Program-made: the position numbers and the translations under genes
Shown here: in pieces, positions 1-13,500 of the stretch
Numbering within the stretch: the stretch's first letter is position 1
How the letters are laid out: each line of letters starts with the position of its first letter
Notes under the pieces: generated by a model
Told to the model about the DNA's origin: nothing
The model's database searches: none
The model's input: only the letters and a program-made list of their open reading frames with translations
Assembly (NCBI GenBank): GCA_021234535.1
Contig: CM037843.1
Location: 9,484,979 to 9,548,978 of the forward strand
Length of the DNA: 64,000 bases
Reading direction: 5' to 3'
Source: Stichopus chloronotus
Taxonomy: Eukaryota > Echinodermata > Holothuroidea > Aspidochirotida > Stichopodidae

Positions 1-2330
1 ACCACTCAGTGTAACTATAGCTTTCTGTGAATGGGTGAGGGGAGCTGGGTCTCAGTCTGTAACTGATTTTATCCCTTTTCGGAATCTGACGCCACTCTGT
101 ATGCTTCAGCTAATATTCGTTGTATTTTTATAATGCATGTGCTTTATAGAGGCATTTGCTTGAAGTAATAGAGTGCCACAATGCTCTATCGTTAGGCCTA
201 AACATGCATGCTTGCACATCATATTTCGTTTTCGTCAAAATAGTGTCCATTGATAGTGATATGAAAGGTTGATAGTTGTCGTATCTTGGCTTCCATTTCC
301 CCAACGACATCGGTTTTAGCAACTGAAGTCTTCCATCTGTGAGAGTTACAACACAAAGTTCACCAGTGCGGCACATGAAAATGAAATCCAGATATTTAAT
401 TTATTTTATTTTTATGATTCTACTCGCACCACATTGAGTAAGAGGCCCCCATGCTCACACCCAGAAATAAAGTTCAATAACGATGATTCTGTCGGATGAA
501 TGAGTACGATAATAGCTAGCGGAAGGATGACAAAAACAGGGGGCAACACTCTTCTTGTTATAAGGTTTAGATTACGACAGTTGAGAGTGCGACTGAGAGT
601 CGTTCTGGTAATATCCTATGTATTGCATTATGTGGAGTAGGGGAAGAAATAAAGACCTACATTCCAGTTTTTTGTTTTTTTCTTACACGATATTTAGGTT
701 TGTTTTGGTTTGGCCTAACAAAGAAGAGATAGACTTCTTGGTGCCTATAATGGACCTAATATATAGCCTATAACAACAGAATGAAAATCAGGACATTTTC
801 ATCACTGAAATGGATCTAGTATGAAAGGAAGCAACATGTAGCACCGCTTTGCATTTAAATCTTTCGAGACAGCCTAGTGAGAGATGTGAAAAAGAGTTAA
901 AGTTAATATAATTAAGAAAATGATTCTGATGAAAGAGTCAATACTCATATATAGTACCCTGATCTGAACAGTACATGTATTAGTACGCCTACATGTTGTC
1001 CATGGAAGATCGCGTTATAACCCTCCGAGTAATATTGCTTCAAGCAATGAGAGCAGAATTGGACGATTAAAATATTCATCAACATTGACGGCTCTGAATT
1101 GTCATGTTTTTATTAGATCTTTTCTTTTTAAGTTTCATAAGACAAATAAATAATCCAGATTTTAATTTGATTAATCAGTTTCATTAAACAAATTAATAAT
1201 GTATAAAAGAAATAATAATATTTCGATTAAAAAAATTAATCAATTTGATTGAACAAAGTTAATTTGTTTGATTGAACAATTGATACTCTTCCATTTCTAA
1301 CAGTTAAAGTTTATAAATAAACATTAAAATGCATTGTATTTACATTATCTTTAGGTGAGTGTTTCTTTTTCTACAATATGGCAACTGAACTATAGAAAAA
1401 CAAAATAAGTCTGCAAATATGATCTTTTAGATCGATAAGAAGGCACAGAAAATCCAACTTAACATTGTAACATAACTTTATTAAAATATTCAAGTTCAGG
1501 CCCTTAAGATCTGAAAAAGTTGCATCTTTCTTTTTGCTGGGGCCCACCCTTAAGTTTTTGTATCTTTCAATAGAAAGAGCAATTAAAAGTTATAAAAATG
1601 ATCAATGTGATTTTGCGGTGGTACCTCTTACAATCATAATAAAATATTTTATATCGAAAGTCAAAAATCATATCGTAAGACGGAAACAGTCATAACAGCC
1701 AAAGAAGATATTTTGTTTGAGAAATAAGATTATTTTCCTAAAGATATGGCTCAACCCTCAAGAATAAAGCTGCTTACGATACAGTATTCCCAAAACAGAT
1801 TTCCAATACTCTCAGTAGCTATGTTACAAATGTAACATATAAGTCAGAATCACGTTTCCCCATAATGACAAACGATTAGTATCAATAATTCTACGGAGAA
1901 ATTAAATTTGAAAATACTGCAGCTTAGCTTTTGAAGAGGTATTAATTGGTATGCTAAAAATTAAGTGATATATTCATAGTATTGAAGTGAATCTGCAATT
2001 TATGTTACGAAGTTGCAGCATTCAAGTTGAAGGGATACGTAATTGTTCCTGATAAATTAACTGCGGGACGGACGAAGCATATGTTATTGTAGACGCCAAT
2101 AGTGCTATATTCAAATAGTTGCTCATTAAGTGCCCTAGGTCTTACAACTACGCATGAATTAAGCTCCAGAAAGTAGATAAAGGACTGGAATCAACATTGT
2201 ATGTCTGCTTAAATTTATTAAAGGATCATTTTGAAAGGATTAAGGAACATTGTTGTTACAAAAAATAATTTGTATAAATGATATTTTTAAGTCAAACAGG
2301 TGTCAGTCTAACAATATATAGGCCTGTTAC
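1..2330. other. AT-rich region without a recognised gene
   Basis: I see no recognisable gene here. An 82-codon open frame on the minus strand (128-376) resembles no family I know and shows no exon signals that I can trust. Around 1140-1290 the sequence is very AT-rich, with a repeated TTTGATTGAACAA motif (near 1243 and 1267) and complementary AATTAATCAA-type stretches that could fold. This looks like old repeat or intergenic DNA. Confidence 0.5.
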
Positions 2331-2835
2331 CACTAACTTTACAAGGTTATGACACCTGTTCCAGATGATCTGAGCACCAAAGTTGTCAAGAGGGGGGGGG
2401 GGGGGGGTTCGTCCAAATCTCTGAATCCCCCTGGATATCCGCCTGTTATTACCAAGGTCCATATGGCCGTGAATACTCAGGCATCAGCTCTGACTGCATT
2501 TGTAACACCAACGTCCGCGAACAATCGCGAACTAAGCGTTCGCAGGTGTTTAGGTTTGTAGGCCAAAGTTAAACGGCCGTTCATACCAACACCTGCTGGG
2601 ATGGTTAAGGTCCGGATGGATTCCGCACCACAACATTCCAAGTTCTGCCCTTTCCGCAAACACCTACCTACCGATCACCTTGACCGGCGCAATGACACCC
2701 CACTTGAGTATGATCAGATTTCTTATCATTACTACCTGGCTTTCTTTGGAAACTGGTGACAGTGACGCTTAGGGACTGATGAAATTCGTGTAAGATTATT
2801 TTCAATGATTTCCTCATTGACAATTTGTAAATAAC
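2331..2835. other. GC-richer segment with a long G run, no recognised gene
   Basis: This block is richer in GC than its flanks and has an uninterrupted run of about 15 G starting near 2393. Short open frames exist on both strands (2349-2561 plus, 2477-2659 minus), but neither resembles a known family. It directly precedes the truncated LINE, so it may be part of a composite or older mobile element. I could not find its ends. Confidence 0.3.
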
Positions 2836-2846
2836 TAAATATTGCC

Positions 2847-3272
2847 ATGAATGATTTTGACTTATGTCTTTCACACCGTTCAGCTGACATGTATGCTGAT
2901 GACACAACTTTCCATTTTTCTGGTAAGAGTACTGAAGAACTATCCATAAAGTTAAGCGAGGATCTAAAAAATATTTGTAAATGGTTCAATGATAACAAAA
3001 TGGCAGTGAATGTAGACAAAACAAAAAGCATGTTGATATGCTCTAAACAGAGGCAGCACACCCTCTCCGAAGCAGACTCCCGGAATGTTTCTTTTGATAA
3101 TAACAGACTAAAGAACACCCAGCAGGAGAAGTTACTGGGAGTTAGGATAGATTCAAATTTGACGTGGAAACAACAAATCGATTATGTGTCTAAAATTGTA
3201 AGTACTCGTTTAGCATTATTGAGAAGGATTAAGCAATTAAAGCAATTTACCTACAAGGATATTATTTTTTAA
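2847..3272 (+). pseudogene. LINE reverse transcriptase fragment (catalytic YADD part)
   Basis: This open frame of 141 codons covers the RT active-site strand (YADDT, around residue 17) and the following thumb region. The frame is lost in a run of six T at about 3267: the downstream protein resumes in another frame. That agrees with a one-base insertion in this homopolymer. The start codon is only the first Met of the surviving piece, because the real N-terminus is missing. The fragment is almost certainly inactive. Confidence 0.8.
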
Positions 3273-3339
3273 CGAATATATTTTACCCTTTTTTAACTAC
3301 TGTAACCTTGTATGGAGTTCATGTAGGTGCAGTAATATA

Positions 3340-3726
3340 ATGAGAATAGAAAAGCTTCAAAAGAGTGCTGCCCGAATAATACTTGATGCCGCATATGAAG
3401 AGAGATCCGAAGACCTTTATAATAAACTAGGATGGAAAACATTTTTACAAAGTGTAAAGGAAAAGCGTCTGGTTATGGTATATAAATCTCTTAATGGCCA
3501 TACCCCTTCTTACATGAGAGATATGTTTCAATATACACATTCTATTCATGACCATGGCCTACGGTCAACGTCCTCGCAAACTTTATACATATCAGGAGGC
3601 AGAACTGATTTTAATAACAAAAGGTTCTCTTATATAGCTGCAAAAGAATGGAACAATCTTCCTAGTATCACTAAGAGTGCTACTAATTTAAATCGTTTTA
3701 AAGCTCTAATAAAGGAAATTTCATGA
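3340..3726 (+). pseudogene. LINE ORF2 C-terminal fragment
   Basis: This is the continuation of the reverse-transcriptase protein after the frameshift. It carries the conserved C-terminal LINE stretch EKLQKSAARII, then a short Trp/Leu-rich part (ELYNKLGW-like, LPSI) and a stop at 3726. Homologous residues can be read upstream of 3340 in the same frame as far as the T run near 3270, so the two ORFs were once one protein. Many animal CR1-type LINEs end in the same way. Confidence 0.8.
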
Positions 3727-4285
3727 TATTCTTACTGACTGTTTACTGTCTTAGTCTTATGTACCTTTTATGATTCACGTAGTTATTATTGTATGTATGG
3801 AAGTTGTCTCTTATCAATTCTTGTGTTTTTTCCCTTGTCTTATGCTGTTGTATATATTTGCCTTCTTTAGTTTCTTTTACGTTTCATATAACTGGTTTAC
3901 ATTTATTTGTCTTAAGTATGAATTGTTTTGCGATTTCCTTTTATTTTTATGATCACCTTTTACAGTTTACATGGCTTACTTTTTTGCTTGGAAGTCCCCC
4001 CCCCTTTTTTTTTCACCTATAGTGTACTTTAACCTTTTTCCATGTCCCATGCTGTTGTATATTTGGCCCTTTTTTGTTTTTCCTACGTTTCATTTAATTT
4101 TCCTTCTACAACCGGTTTGTATTTATATGTCATAATTATGAATTGTTTTATATTTCTTTTATTTCTTTTCTTTTCTAACTTTTAAAGTCTCTTACATTAC
4201 ACAGAGGGCCTGGGAGAAGATTAGCTCTGGCTAACGGAGTCTTACCCTCTTTTATAAAGTTTAGATAAATAAAATAAATTAAACT

Positions 4286-4449
4286 GCTGTGAGTAATTTT
4301 CATGAGACAAGTGAGATCAACCAGCTTAGTAGCCAATAATAAGTATGACGTCATTGGCTTCACTGTCTGTTTTTTATCTCTGTGTTACAAGGTGAAATCT
4401 ATGTGGACTGTATTGAACACACTGCTCACGAAGAATTGCTGTTGTAAAA
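4286..4449 (+). other. Probable BROX 5' leader/proximal upstream sequence
   Basis: This is the interval between the LINE 3' tail and the BROX ATG. I see no clear TATA box or initiator. The bases before the ATG (AAAAATGG) give A at -3 and G at +4, a good initiation context. Whether transcription starts here or in an upstream non-coding exon cannot be decided from the sequence. Confidence 0.35.
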
Positions 4450-4550
4450 ATGGCCCATTGGTTTCACAGGAATCCCCTTAAAGCTACAAGTGTATTATCT
4501 TTTGATTTCGGTGCACAGGCCTCTAACTCTCTAGCGCGACATATTTGCAT
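4450..4550 (+). CDS. BROX: BROX coding exon 1 (residues 1-34, start codon)
   Basis: It begins with ATG in a good context and reads MAHWFHRNPLKATS, nearly the same as the N-terminus of vertebrate BROX. It ends in phase 2 before a consensus GTAAGT donor. The next ORF-compatible exon lies 10 kb downstream; the split codon becomes Ile at residue 34, where human BROX has Asn. Confidence 0.92.
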
Positions 4551-7500
4551 GTAAGTTTTGGTTTAATAAACACCTACCGACACCATTGTAAGTACTAAGT
4601 GTAAGGTAAGGCTACTGTACTTCCAAGCGACCTAGCCTAACACAGTGTAACAAGCCTAGTCGCACGACACTAGCACTGACTTAATGATGGCCCAACTTGG
4701 TGGCCTAATACTAACTGTAAGCTATGGACAGGCTACTGTAGGCTTAGCGTGAGCCTAACCATTTAAAATGTAATGATTGTTAGAATTTACTTAGGCAAGC
4801 CTGTGTTCTCATAGTCTTGGTCAAGACTTAAAGAATCGCTCCCCTTCTTCCCACATTCTCTCTAAATGGGGTGTTTCTGTAACGAATGCCCAATAAGGAT
4901 ATGTAGAAAACCGCGAATGCCAACTTGTTTGTATATATTGCGGACAACTGTATACGGAAGTTGAAAAAGGACATCGCACGGATAAAGCAGAAAATACTTG
5001 CGTTCAGCTCGTTCTTCTGATAGTGAAAAGTGGTATAGCCTCCTCTACTTTAGTACATAGAGAATAGCAGAGTCTAATAATCATTGTTCAATGCATTCAA
5101 GGAATCTGCTGTCCATGGGTTCAAACTAACTTTGAATTAATTAAATTGGCATTTGCTCATTAACTAGCATTTGACTCAGAATTTCAGCACGTTTGGCATT
5201 CATGGTTCTGCATTGGCGATATCGTCATTTGTTCATTGACATTTGCTCATTGGCATTCGGCACGGGTCACGCTTTGGCATTCGCCCACTGGACTTTATAC
5301 TGGACAGTAGCCTTGCTGTAGAAACATTGACATAGCCTACATGTTTTGACTTTTGCATAGCCTATGTGCTGGCATTCGCATAGGCCTATTGGCATTCGCT
5401 CCTTGGCAAATATGCAATTTGCCCAAACACGCTTCGGCGTTCGTCCATTAGCCTTTGCAGTGGAAACATTGGAATTCATGCTTTTACTTTCGTGTATGAT
5501 GTGTTGGCATTCGTGTGTAGGCCTGTTGGCATTCGCGCATTGGTAAGTATGCATATTGCTTGATCACGCTTTGGCATTCGCCCACTGGTATTTGATACTG
5601 ACAATGGGTAATAGCCTTGCTGTAGGAACATTGACATCCATACTTTGACTTTCGTGTATGCTGTGTTGGCATTCACGTAGGCCTATTTGAGCTCTCTAAT
5701 ACTAGCTAGCTAGACCTGCATCACTCTTCCCGTTTAGATGTACCTTTAAACTACTTTTACTACTAAGCCTAGTGCTGTAAAGTCCTTTGAAATGTCTCAT
5801 GGTTTTTTAAGGCTCCCGTATCATTACCGTTAAAATGAGCATTCGCTCATTTTAACGGTAATGTGCCGGCATTCGTTGTCATTCCTTTTAGTTTATTCCT
5901 CTAAATGCCTGTTGTAAGCACTATTCCAGTGTACAGTCCCCTCTGTGTACTGCTCTCCCCTGAACTGTCATATCCTCAAATTGCTTTCGTTCACAAAGTC
6001 TTGGATAACTCCTATGTCAGTAGGTGTGTACATAGTGACATGAGGCACAGCCCATACGTTTACTATATTCAGATCTAGGCTATGCTGTTTCAATCACATA
6101 CTGTCAAAGTGCAACGCATGTAAAATAGATCTGAGCTAGCTACATTGTTGACATGATGCGTACATTGCCACATCTTAATGAATTTTTACGTTTTCATTTG
6201 TGGTAACATGATTGGTTCCTTCCATTTTTGGAAGGAAAATGGCCTGATTTCAATAAGAATCATAAACATGCTGTGACTAGAATCTGACAACACGATGGTT
6301 GGACAGTGATCCATATGTGGGTCATAGTAGGCATGTGCTGTATGAATGAGTCTTTAGAACTGTATGGGATGTATCAATAAGTTACTGAAGAAGAAAATAC
6401 TACCATCGTTTTAACACAAGACTGGTGTTCTCACGGCGCTAGTCTCACAGTCATAATGTCAAAGGTTCCACTGAGTGACATTCCGCCATCAGCTTCTGCC
6501 ATAACATTCTGGCACACTGGTTTTGAGGCTTTCTGCCATGCCCATGTCCTGAGCCTATAGGCCATATGGCAGAAACAGAACAACTTATGTCTAGGGAATG
6601 TAAGTGTCATTTGAGTATTTGAATGTTGGGTTATGTTAGTTCACAAACAAGGCTGTCATGCAGTGACGGCCAGTCTTAAAATTTCAATGAAAATACCCTA
6701 GAACATCAGAGTCGGTTTGGGGTATATCTTGTATCAGACCCATTCACTGATCGGTGCCTCAAAGCTATTTCCTGTTCACACTGTGTGAGAAACCAATTAA
6801 CCTGAGTATTTGTTTGCTGTAGAAGTTATACCAGATAGCTTACATAACTTTCTTCATTTAGCTCTGTTGCCATGGCATATAGATGCCTGATATTCCAGAA
6901 AGTAGATCTGGTACTGTCAGTCAATTACTTTTAGGAAGGGGGAAGTTGAATGTATCAGTTTTCAGTGCACTGTGCTTCGTTTCCTACCTGGGACAATGAG
7001 GTGTAATCAGGCAGGTAGCCTGCCAGAACTTTTAAGAATGAACGTTTCATCATGTGCATTCAGTTACATACCCTAAGCTCATTACACTCCACTTTCTCAG
7101 CACTTGTCCCAATAATGTTAATTTTTCCCTGATTAGCTGACCTTCCCTCAGGGTGTCATCTGTCATGTCCCCAAATAAACTTTCCTCACCAAACTTCACA
7201 CAAAGGATCACTGACACCTTAAACACCTTTCTGCAAAAGATCCCTAACAAAATGTCATCAGAGAATGGCCAAAATTTCACCGGCAGTAGTAAGTCAATGG
7301 TCCATTTTTACGTGTCTTCAAAAACTGTAACTATTCATTAGAGGTTGAAGGCCATTTGGGGGTGTCTAAACTGAAAATATGGTAGACAGAGCCTGCCCCA
7401 CTGACTGCAGAAATCCCAAAGAAGTTGGATTCATGCATACTGAGGCAAATTATGTATCCCTCTACAGCATAAAAATGAAGCTACTAAGTTGCCATGGTTT

Positions 7501-10500
7501 AGTATCCTCTTGACAAAGTAGACCCAGGATGAAACACCACTGCAGTCATTTTAAAGTAGTAAACCCTGAGAAAAGTCTTGAGAATGCTTGGCAATTCACC
7601 TACATAGATGTCTTCATATTCCTAGTTTTGCATTGGCAAGATGTGGAAATTTTGGTAGGTATGCCACTCAGTCTCATGCTCTTAGCAACTAAAGACTATT
7701 CCCACCATGCACTGCAGCAGTATTAACAGAGCATTTCGTTCTTTTTATCAAAGTTTAAATGTTAAAAGTATCATACTTGCTTAATTAGTGCATATTTTTG
7801 GCCATTTGGCTAATGAGGGGAAAATTAACATTACTGGGACAAGGGCTGTGATTTGGAGTGTACATTACTGGAAGGAACAGCCCGAGTGTTTGATAGCGAG
7901 GATATATAGCCTAGATGCAGAACTTGGGGTTTTTGATTGGTGGGACATGTACTGTAGTCCTGTGCAAGGATATGACAGGATACAGTGCATGGTGACTGGT
8001 ATAATGGTTCGCTGTGTAGCTAGATGGAGTGTTTTAGTGGTTCAGCAGGAGCTGTGTTCTTGAAATTTTATGGTTGATTGGACAAACTTTGTAGGTCTAG
8101 TTGGGACAAGTTCCGTGAATTGGAATGTAGTTATCTGATGGGGATAATGGGCTATTGTAGAAGATCAATAATGTTGCACATTAGCAGTGGAAAAATAGGG
8201 AAATTCTTCCTCCTTGCTCGAGTTGGGTGTACCATTACCTGCACAATGCATCTTGAATATGATGTTGAAATACAAAGAGGAATCTAATAAATAGCAATTG
8301 TGTGATATTGATTATTCTTCCTTATATTGTTAGTACTTTTTGACTCATAACTGTTGAAAAAAAATAACACCTTGATACACCTTGATAAACAAACACTTAT
8401 GGCTATCTACACTGTACCAACATTTATTATGTTACTGTTAGCTTTCTTCATAAAGGTGGGTCTTGACAGGGGCCATTGGGCCCTACATGAAGTGTAAGGT
8501 TAGTGCATAGCTTTTAGTAGTACAGTATTATGACTTGCTTTTCCTACCAGTTAGATCTGATCTGTAAGTATCCTAATATGCGCAAGTGCTGCAAATATTT
8601 CTACTATGTGCAGCCTTCTCATTAGCCAGTTTGTTCTTTTTTGAATTGTATAAAGGCCCATTTTGTTGATCCTATGCATTGTATCTCCCACAGTAGTTGA
8701 CATGGAACAACTAATAACGAAGTAACAAATGGTTGGTGAAATTTTTTGTGAAGGAGCTATGACAGGCTCTGTTACTGAAGTCGAATGTAAGTTTTCAGGG
8801 TGTGAATTAAATGAATTTTATTGGTAGTCGGAAGGACTACTGTACCTAGTTATGAACATTTTATACAACTTGGTAGTCCTTCATTGTTGTATGAAAAAAA
8901 ACACCCACCCCAGGTAATATACAGTATAATATGGGCCCCATATAGGTGAATCTGTATGGGGCTCATATGATTTTGCACCCAAGGTCTATAAGAGGCCCCT
9001 TGCATTATGTTGAAACTTGGGTGTGAAGGAAACTTTAAAGGCCCACCAAAACAAATCAAATTTATCTTCTCACGACAATACATCCATGTACCAAATAATA
9101 AATCTCCGCAAGCTTTCTACCTTGAGATATTGACTTGAATAAGTTTTCAGAGTTTTGCCCTCAGTGCCCCCAGGTGACCTTTGATCTCCACCTAAAACAG
9201 CAGGGCACCCCTTCTCAATATCGCAAATCTATAGGACTCTCATCCAGCTGTTCCATGTTGAGTTAGAGCGTACCCAAGCAACTGTCACCCCCCCCCCCCC
9301 CGATTGGGAGCACAGACTTTTCCTCGCATAATGGGGGATATCCCCACTTTGCAGGTGATGTCCTCAGTTTACTGGTATTTACCTGCAGTCTTGCATGTAT
9401 CCCAAATTCAAGCCAGAAACAGGATTATGTGTATGTTTTTTTACTCACATATACGTATACACATATACCCAAATATTTTACTCCCCTATACACAGGTATA
9501 CAGTAGATCCAAAGCATAGGTTATTGGGGAAAAAGTTTTATACTTGGTATATGGATGCATTGTGGTAGTGGTGCCTGTGGGGTATTCCGGACCATTGTAT
9601 GAAATCATGCAAAATGCCTTTTATCCCACAGATTGTATGGTATTAAGTTGAAATTGTGTCACATTACCACTATGGTAAAGGTTCCTCCAGGTTGTTCAGG
9701 ATTATTTGACCCATTTAGACCATTGTATGAAATCATGCAAAATGTTGCTTTTTTGCATACTTTGCTTTGTAATATGAAACATTTATCAAATTAGCATTGT
9801 CGAAGTGGAACCAAGGGTGTTCAGGATTTTTGGGTCCAAGGTCCAAATGCGCCATATGGGCCCTTTTATGAAATCATGCAAAATGCCTCTTGTACAGATT
9901 GTGTGGTATTCAGTTGAAATTATGTTACATTATTACTATGGTAGTGGCTCCTTCAGGTTGTCCAGTATTATTGGTCCCATATCGGGCCACGTGGACCATT
10001 TTATCAAATCATGCTTTCCTGCACATTTGCTTTACTGTACAATGTGAAATCTTTGTCAAATAGCATTGTGGTAGTGGAACCCAGGGCATTCAAGATTTTG
10101 GGGTCCATTGTCCAAGAGGGCCATATTTGCCATTTTATGAAATCACGCACAATGCCTCCTCTCCTTCAGAGTGTATAGCATTTTAGTTGAAATTGTGCCA
10201 CATTACTCCTGTGGTAGTGGTTCCTTCAGGTTGTTCAGGATTATTGGTCCCATATGGGCCGTATCATGAAATCATGCAAAATATTTCTTTTCTGTATATT
10301 TTGCTTTACTACATGAAAGTTTGTCAAATTGGCATTGTGGCAGTGGAACCCCTCACAATGTTCAGCATTTGTGGGTCCAGCTTCAGAATGGGCCATATGG
10401 GCCATAAATTATTACATATTGTGCAAAGCGAAAGTTTCTCTACAAATAACATATTGCAATGTTGAAGGTTTTTCATATTATTTCTATGGTAGTCAGTTCC

Positions 10501-13500
10501 TTTCGCTGATCAGCATTCTTACGGACAAATGGGGCTGTACTGCCATTCATTTATGTATTCATATTTGTAGCATGGGCTGAATGGGTATTATTCAAATCTT
10601 AGAATCGTTACTTATTCGTCTCACTCTCACAATATAGTTAGTTTTATCAATAGTCAATGTATTGTTTACATTGCAATAAGCAAGCCATCTGTGCTTGTAT
10701 CAATCACCTTCCGCCTCTGGTGTCAGCCAGGTCAGAGAGTGCTGGACAGCTTGTTATTAGACAACTCCCCTGTTTCGAATGGTGATGGCTTGTGTTTGCA
10801 GGTATGTACGTGTGCGTATGTGACACCTTGACTTGTGCACACGATATCTCAAGAAGGGAAAGATGCTTGAACTGTACAGTTGGTGGTAATCCCATGTGGG
10901 TAGACGATCCATATTTTTTTTTCACAGAGGTCAAAGTTCATTTGAGGTCACCAGAAAACCTATCAAGGGAGATATCTCAGCACTGCCACCAAATGCTGCT
11001 GGAATTTCACTTTTGTCATTGGTAGCACTTGATAAGTAGGTGATGTCCGTCATTTTTATGGAGGTCAAAGGTCTTGCGAGGTCAGTAGAGCACATAGTTT
11101 CAAAACCTTGTAAACACGGTATCTCATGAAGGGAAAGGTGCTTTAACTTCCAGTAAAGTTGATATGATAGTAGCTCATTATAAGCAGATAATCCCTGTTG
11201 TTTTTTTATGGATTTCAGCAACTGACGTCAACAGATCTTAAAGTATGAACACCGTTTAAGGGAGATGTCTCAGCAACTGACTGTAGCTAGAACTTCAAAC
11301 TTTGATGAATAGATGATCTTTGCCATTTGAATTGCGGCAATTGCCCAGTGGGAGACTGAGAAAATAATCTGTTACTGTTTTCATACTTAGTCAAATGTTA
11401 AATTTGCAGAGTTTGCAATCTTAGAGATGTGTTTGTACAGCCAATGTGATGTATGTGGACCTTCTACTTCTTGATGAGAATTATGCAGTGTAATATTTTG
11501 GAAAAGTCAGTTGTCACACCTTATTAATTTTGGTATCAGGAACTTTCTATCCACTTGTGAGCTTCTGTACCTTGTTAAGAGCTATATGTCATCCTTCATT
11601 ACTACAATTTTCATGAGGGCTGAGTCAATGGAGTTATCAGCATAATTTGGTACCAAGTCCAAACTGTGTGGTTTACATTCTTGTGTTTTGTTTTTAGTTT
11701 TTTTGGTCCCTTCTCCACTTGTCGCTCATGTGTAAAGTGATTGTGTGAATATGGAAAAAGGAGATATTGGCAAGGAATCACAAAGTGACTTTTCTAATTT
11801 TTTTTTGGAATCATGTTAAAAGTTGTTCCCAATGGATAGTTGACAAGAATAAAATATGAAAGAAATCATACACTTACCATTTTTTATTGAAATATTAATG
11901 GAAGTTTTTTTTACCAGGGCCATCTTGTCGTAATTAGTACCCTTACTAATCAACATTTGAATTTGTTAGCAGTCACTTTCTGGCCATTTTGATTGGCAGA
12001 TGTTAAGCAAACATTGCAGTGATACTCACATATTAGTCAATACCAAATGTGAAGCTCATGTAAGTACCTGCATGTGCACTGCACAAGTACAGCATGTGGA
12101 GCAGTTGCATTTGCATGTAGACTTGACTTGCTTTGACTTCAAATAATTCAAAAGAGAATGAACTTTTGATGGGATCAGAGAAAATATTGATTCACAACTA
12201 CTGTGAAGCTTGCTTGAAATTGAATTGCAGCTGGGCTTCCATGGGTCGCAATTTAAACCTTGTTATTTTGTCTCTTGTCATAAAACTCACTATTTATGCA
12301 AAGTGGCAAACAAGTACAGCAGATGCCATCAATAGGTATGATCAAATTTTGGGGGATACGAACAGTGCTGCAAGTCTGTTCAATACTATGTGTGCAATAA
12401 CATGTCATGTTCTTCTGAAACAATGCCAGTAGACTGAGCTACACCATAATCACTGCTTTGCTTTTGTTGCAAAGGGTAGACCTATAATTAGACTTTTAGA
12501 CCTTTTTGTGCCTGAAAATTGCAAGCAAACTTTAATCTCTTTTTTTTTCACAATGTCTGTCAAAGAAGTAAATTGCACTCATATATTAATAGTAGATCAT
12601 AACTTGCTTTGATATCATCTCTGTGCTACAAGCATCTTTTCTGCACCGTTCCTCAGGGACATGCCTGAACAATGTTAGGTGCTGTATCAGAACTAGTTTT
12701 GCTGGCTGTCACTCAAACTGGAATTGTTTTTTGTCATCTACTGTATTTCCATCTACTGATGATTGCTTTGTACTTTTGTACCTTGAAAGTGAGATTGGTG
12801 TGGGTTTATGAAGAAAGGGGAGTTCATGATCAGATATCAGTGGATGTGTAGTAGGTGGACATGAATTCCGTGTGGGCTTTAGTAATCAACTGTCTGATCT
12901 GTCTACAGCCAATAAGCACTGGTGAAGTGGTAATGCTCCTGGCTCTCCCTGATGAATATCTTCTACCAGCCCTATAATTAGTAATAATACTTCCCCACAT
13001 TTTGACTGACTGATTTTGTATTTCTCTCTTCCTGAAAGACCAAAAAAAAAAAAAAAACGACTAAATATTAAATGCCGGCCTTTTTTTTTTTTTTTTTTGA
13101 GAACTGATGTTGAACTTATCACCATGATCATGCATCATACAGTTGTGGGCAATTGTTCAAGTGCATTCGCATTTACAGTCCCTTCTTGCAGTAGTCGCAT
13201 GTTCATTAGTTTCTTCAACTCTTTATTACAAAAAAATCACAAAAAATATTAACATACAGTATGTGCCATAGATCTGCCTCCCTTGATAACATGAACCTGG
13301 CAGTTACTGTGTCACAAATAGAAATGAAGTTTCAGAACTTGTATTTGTCTTGAATATTTCCATTTGTTGACTGAACACTTGGATAAAAGTTGGTTAAACT
13401 TTGGTTATCAATGTTTACCTGGACTGAGGTAGACATTGATTGTCTTCAACCAAAACAATTCTTGCTGCAAAGATAGGGAGAGGCATGAAAGACATAATCA

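Larger units (their letters stand above)
2836..4285 (+). mobile_element. 5'-truncated CR1/jockey-like non-LTR retrotransposon (LINE), plus orientation
   Basis: The segment encodes the C-terminal part of a reverse transcriptase, starting just before the catalytic YADD motif (MYADDTTF, about 2890), followed by the thumb and C-terminal region typical of CR1/jockey-clade LINEs (for example LLGVRIDSNLTW and EKLQKSAARII). The endonuclease domain and the first RT motifs are absent, as expected from 5' truncation. The 3' part (3727-4265) is T-rich and non-coding, and it ends in a short A-rich tail of ATAAA-type repeats near 4265-4280, typical of LINE 3' ends. The element lies immediately upstream of the BROX start codon. 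Confidence 0.8.

Noticed and set aside
128..376. 82-codon minus-strand open frame at the left edge
   Set aside because: It has no family resemblance and no convincing splice or UTR context; frames of this length are common in this window.
13036..13100. Poly(A)/poly(T) inverted pair as a transposon or hairpin RNA
   Set aside because: Only homopolymers are complementary; no terminal sequence or target duplication was found.
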